A stretch of 64,000 bases of DNA from Salinibacterium hongtaonis. Lineage in GTDB: Bacteria > Actinomycetota > Actinomycetes > Actinomycetales > Microbacteriaceae. The stretch spans positions 868,001-932,000 of the forward strand of contig NZ_CP026951.1 in assembly GCF_003065485.1 (NCBI RefSeq). Reading direction: 5' to 3'. The notes under the pieces are model-generated. The model ran no database searches. It was not told the origin of the DNA and was given only the letters and a program-made list of their open reading frames with translations. Position numbers and translations under genes: made by a program. Shown here one piece after another: positions 61,696 through 64,000 of the stretch (position 1 is the first letter of the stretch; each line of letters begins with the position of its first letter).

Positions 61696-62912
61696 TGCGC
61701 TTCGTTACAGGATTCTTAGGGGCAGTCTCTGAAGCATGGGCAGAGCTGCGCATCCACAAGACGCGGGTCATGCTGAGTCTCGTCGGTGTTGGTGTCGCGG
61801 TGACGGCGATCACCACGGTCGTTGGCCTCGGCGGCATCGTTCAGCAGTCGACGACGGAGAGCATGGAACGTGGCTCAGGTCGGCCGGCAACCATTTCGAT
61901 CTACGCCTACAAGATGAGCACGGGCGAACAGGTGACGGGGCCGGAGCTTGAGCACGCGATCGATATCGTCGTCGACCGCTATCAAATTGGGCACTCGACC
62001 GCTATTCGGTGGACGGCGTCGTCTGCGCAGTTCGACGACGGCGTTCGGCTCATAGACATGCAGGCGGTTGACGTCGACTACGGAACGATGCACAGAATGC
62101 AGGTGGCAGAGGGGTCGTGGTTCACTGACTTTGACGAGACCAGACTTGCTCCGGCAGTTGTCGTGAACGACAAGGTTATGAACCTTCTGGGGTCACCGAG
62201 TCTTGACCGCAATCCCACCCTTAAATTCGTCGGCGAGAATCCGACGACGGCCGTGATCGTCGGCGTCGTTCCCTCGTCGGAATATGAAGGTCCTGTGGCT
62301 TTCATCCTGGATTCGGCTTATCAGCGCATTACTCCGCCCAGCGTCGCCTCAGCTTTGCCGAGCGAGTACAAGCTGTGGGTTCCAGCCGAGATCGCAGAAG
62401 AACTGGCGGAAGCTGTGCGACGCGATCTTGCGGGAGTCCTCGGTTCCGACGTCGACATCCAAGCAAATCGACAGGACTACGCGGCCTGGAACGGACCAGA
62501 TCCTCTCCTGCCGCTCAAGCTGTTGGTGGCCGGTGTCGCTGCCCTGGTTCTTCTCCTTGGCGCCCTCGGTCTCGTCAACATCTCGCTCGTGACGGTGCGC
62601 CAACGCATCAGAGAGATTGGCATCCGAAGGAGCTTCGGGGCCACTGCGGGCAGAGTGTTCTTTGCCGTGATGATGGAGAGTGTCGTCGCGTCGTTTGCCG
62701 CCGGTGTTATCGGTGTTCTGGCCGCGATTCTCATCGTCAACAATCCGATGGTGCAGCAGGCACTCGCGCAGGGAGTCCTGGATACCCCGGCCTTCCCCCT
62801 CGAAGCAGCCCTCGTCGGTCTCGGCGCGGCAACGGCCGTGGGGGCGCTCGCCGGGCTCCTTCCCGCTCTCGTCGCTGTTCGTGTCAAGGTGATCGACGCG
62901 ATCAGGTTCTAG
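61695..62912 (+). CDS. ABC transporter permease (MacB/FtsX-like)
   Basis: 405 residues with the MacB topology: one N-terminal helix (about 24-46; MLSLVGVGVAVTAITTVVGL), a large extracytoplasmic domain (50-270), and three C-terminal helices carrying the FtsX motif (VRQRIREIGIRRSFGATAGRV). TGATG coupling to the ATPase (one-base overlap). Substrate unknown; similar systems export peptides, antibiotics or act on cell-wall proteins. Confidence 0.92.
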   Translation: MRFVTGFLGAVSEAWAELRIHKTRVMLSLVGVGVAVTAITTVVGLGGIVQQSTTESMERGSGRPATISIYAYKMSTGEQVTGPELEHAIDIVVDRYQIGHSTAIRWTASSAQFDDGVRLIDMQAVDVDYGTMHRMQVAEGSWFTDFDETRLAPAVVVNDKVMNLLGSPSLDRNPTLKFVGENPTTAVIVGVVPSSEYEGPVAFILDSAYQRITPPSVASALPSEYKLWVPAEIAEELAEAVRRDLAGVLGSDVDIQANRQDYAAWNGPDPLLPLKLLVAGVAALVLLLGALGLVNISLVTVRQRIREIGIRRSFGATAGRVFFAVMMESVVASFAAGVIGVLAAILIVNNPMVQQALAQGVLDTPAFPLEAALVGLGAATAVGALAGLLPALVAVRVKVIDAIRF

Positions 62913-62995
62913 AGATGTCCGTTGTGCGGAGCGCCTGGATCGGACACGCGCTCCGCTAACCAGCCTGTGTCGGTGCGCGCAGGTAGCGTTATCGC

Positions 62996-64000
62996 ATGGC
63001 TACGAACAGCAAGGCGTCGTCGCGCGCGCGCACGTCGTCGCGCGGTTCGACATCCTCCTCAAAGGGAACGACAAAAGCGACGAAGGTACTTCCCAAGGCG
63101 GTTGCAGCTCCCGAATCCAAGCCAGGCCTCCTCACGGCGGCGTGGATGGGCATGGCCCACGTTGTCGGGGGTGCCGCACGGCTGTTCGGGCGAGAATCCC
63201 TGGAGAAGGACCAGCGACGCGACGGGGTTCCCTTTCTCATCTTCTTGCTGGCGATTGCCGGCGCCATCGTCGAGTGGTTCAACCCCAACGATGCTGTCGC
63301 GATCACGCTCGACGCGTGGACCTTCGGCGGTCTTTTCGGTCGAGTTGCCTACGCTTTGCCGGTCGTCATGCTTCTGTTCGCAATCTGGCTCTTTCGCCAT
63401 CCCGCCTCCGTCAACGACAACGGACGCATCGGAATCGGCCTCGTGCTGCTTCTCATCACCGTCAGCGCGCTGTGCCACATCGCGGGAGGGCAGCCCAACC
63501 CGGCGGACGGCATGGAGCAGCTCGCGATAGCCGGCGGCGTCTTCGGGTGGGTGCTCGCGGCACCACTCGTGCTTGTGCTCACCCCCTGGGGGGCCGTGCC
63601 GATTATCGTGCTCGTGCTCGTGCTGTCGTTGTTCATCATTACCAAGACGCCGCCGAATCGCATTGGCCGCCGACTCCGCGAGCTTTACGCCTACCTGTTT
63701 GGGGAGACGCTCCCCGAACGGGAGAAGGCGGCAGCCACGGAGTCGTCTGTGGAGTTCGGCGACTTCGACGACATCGGCATCGATCCGGAGGAGGCTGCGA
63801 CGCTTCCGTGGTGGCGACGCAACAAGACTCAGCGGGAGGTCGACCCGGCGTTCGATAGCCCCGTGCTCGCGCCCTCCGCCGCGACAGAGGTCATCGCATC
63901 CGCTACTGAGGCCGAGGATGACGCTCACTTCGGCGTTGAACTCATCGAGGAGCTCACCAGGGCAGAAGACGCCGTCAAGCGATTCACGGGCGAAGTCGAG
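62996..64000 (+). CDS. ftsK: DNA translocase FtsK, N-terminal part (cut by the window edge)
   Basis: 335 codons to the right edge, frame open. A basic Ser/Thr-rich start, four membrane helices (about 80-95, 112-132, 147-165, 178-215) and a hydrophilic linker beginning near 225 (LRELYAYLFGETLPEREK) match the N-terminal domain of actinobacterial FtsK, where the motor follows. FtsK links chromosome segregation with septation. The position downstream of ribonuclease J supports the call. ATG has TAGCGT six bases upstream (62984-62989). Confidence 0.85.
   Translation, partial: MATNSKASSRARTSSRGSTSSSKGTTKATKVLPKAVAAPESKPGLLTAAWMGMAHVVGGAARLFGRESLEKDQRRDGVPFLIFLLAIAGAIVEWFNPNDAVAITLDAWTFGGLFGRVAYALPVVMLLFAIWLFRHPASVNDNGRIGIGLVLLLITVSALCHIAGGQPNPADGMEQLAIAGGVFGWVLAAPLVLVLTPWGAVPIIVLVLVLSLFIITKTPPNRIGRRLRELYAYLFGETLPEREKAAATESSVEFGDFDDIGIDPEEAATLPWWRRNKTQREVDPAFDSPVLAPSAATEVIASATEAEDDAHFGVELIEELTRAEDAVKRFTGEVE

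Overview
The window looks like a core chromosomal segment of a high-GC actinobacterium, most likely a member of the Microbacteriaceae. This rests on gene content and order recalled from that family: nusA-ylxR-infB-rbfA, truB, ribF, rpsO, pnp, an M16 protease, dapB, thyA, folA, dapA, ribonuclease J and ftsK. It also fits the frequent GTG starts, the HelR-type motor, DUF2510 and PrsW proteins, and the many genes whose -10 box sits only 5 to 8 bases before the start codon (apparent leaderless transcripts). No tRNA, rRNA, CRISPR array, complete insertion sequence or prophage was seen.

Layout. 1-5.1 kb: transcription and translation genes (nusA, ylxR, infB, rbfA) with a strong hairpin between infB and rbfA. 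5-11 kb: mutY, a degenerate kinase-like protein, methionine aminopeptidase, a ketopantoate reductase-like gene, truB, two small membrane proteins and ribF. 11-18 kb: an MFS exporter, a ROK kinase divergent from a SorC/DeoR-type regulator, and the operon that regulator heads (deoC, an aldehyde dehydrogenase, and a truncated aldehyde dehydrogenase-like partner), a probable deoxyribose catabolic unit. 18-28 kb: a secreted CAP-domain protein behind a Fur/Zur-like palindrome, a glycerophosphodiesterase, an SGNH hydrolase, an M20 peptidase, an SNF2 helicase, a DHA2-type MFS pump and a DUF2510 membrane protein, with two intergenic regions over 300 bases, one rich in hairpins. 28-39 kb: aspartase, a membrane protein coupled to a PrsW protease, HelR, an acyl-CoA dehydrogenase-like flavoprotein with an esterase, a NERD protein, an SDR and a YhhN protein. 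39-47.5 kb: rpsO and its terminator, apt, then an accessory block: an M4 protease with its emfourin-type inhibitor, a YhgE/Pip membrane protein with an ABC-ATPase-like protein lacking a Walker A motif, an LLM monooxygenase with its FMN reductase, and a baeRF (eRF1-like) protein. 47.8-64 kb: pnp, an aldo/keto reductase homologue lacking its catalytic tetrad, a TetR regulator, an M16 protease, a phosphatase, the lysine and folate genes dapB-thyA-folA-dapA, ribonuclease J, a MacAB-like adaptor/ATPase/permease operon, and the first 335 codons of ftsK.

Functionally, the informational backbone (NusA, YlxR, IF-2, RbfA, TruB, S15, PNPase, RNase J, HelR, baeRF) covers elongation, initiation, ribosome maturation, RNA decay and polymerase recycling. 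Between its members sit small metabolic or envelope units, most regulated locally. The most unusual content is a set of pseudo-enzymes next to intact partners (truncated ALDH, ATPase-dead ABC homologue, tetrad-less AKR, P-loop-less kinase homologue), the protease/inhibitor pair, and two palindromes at promoters.
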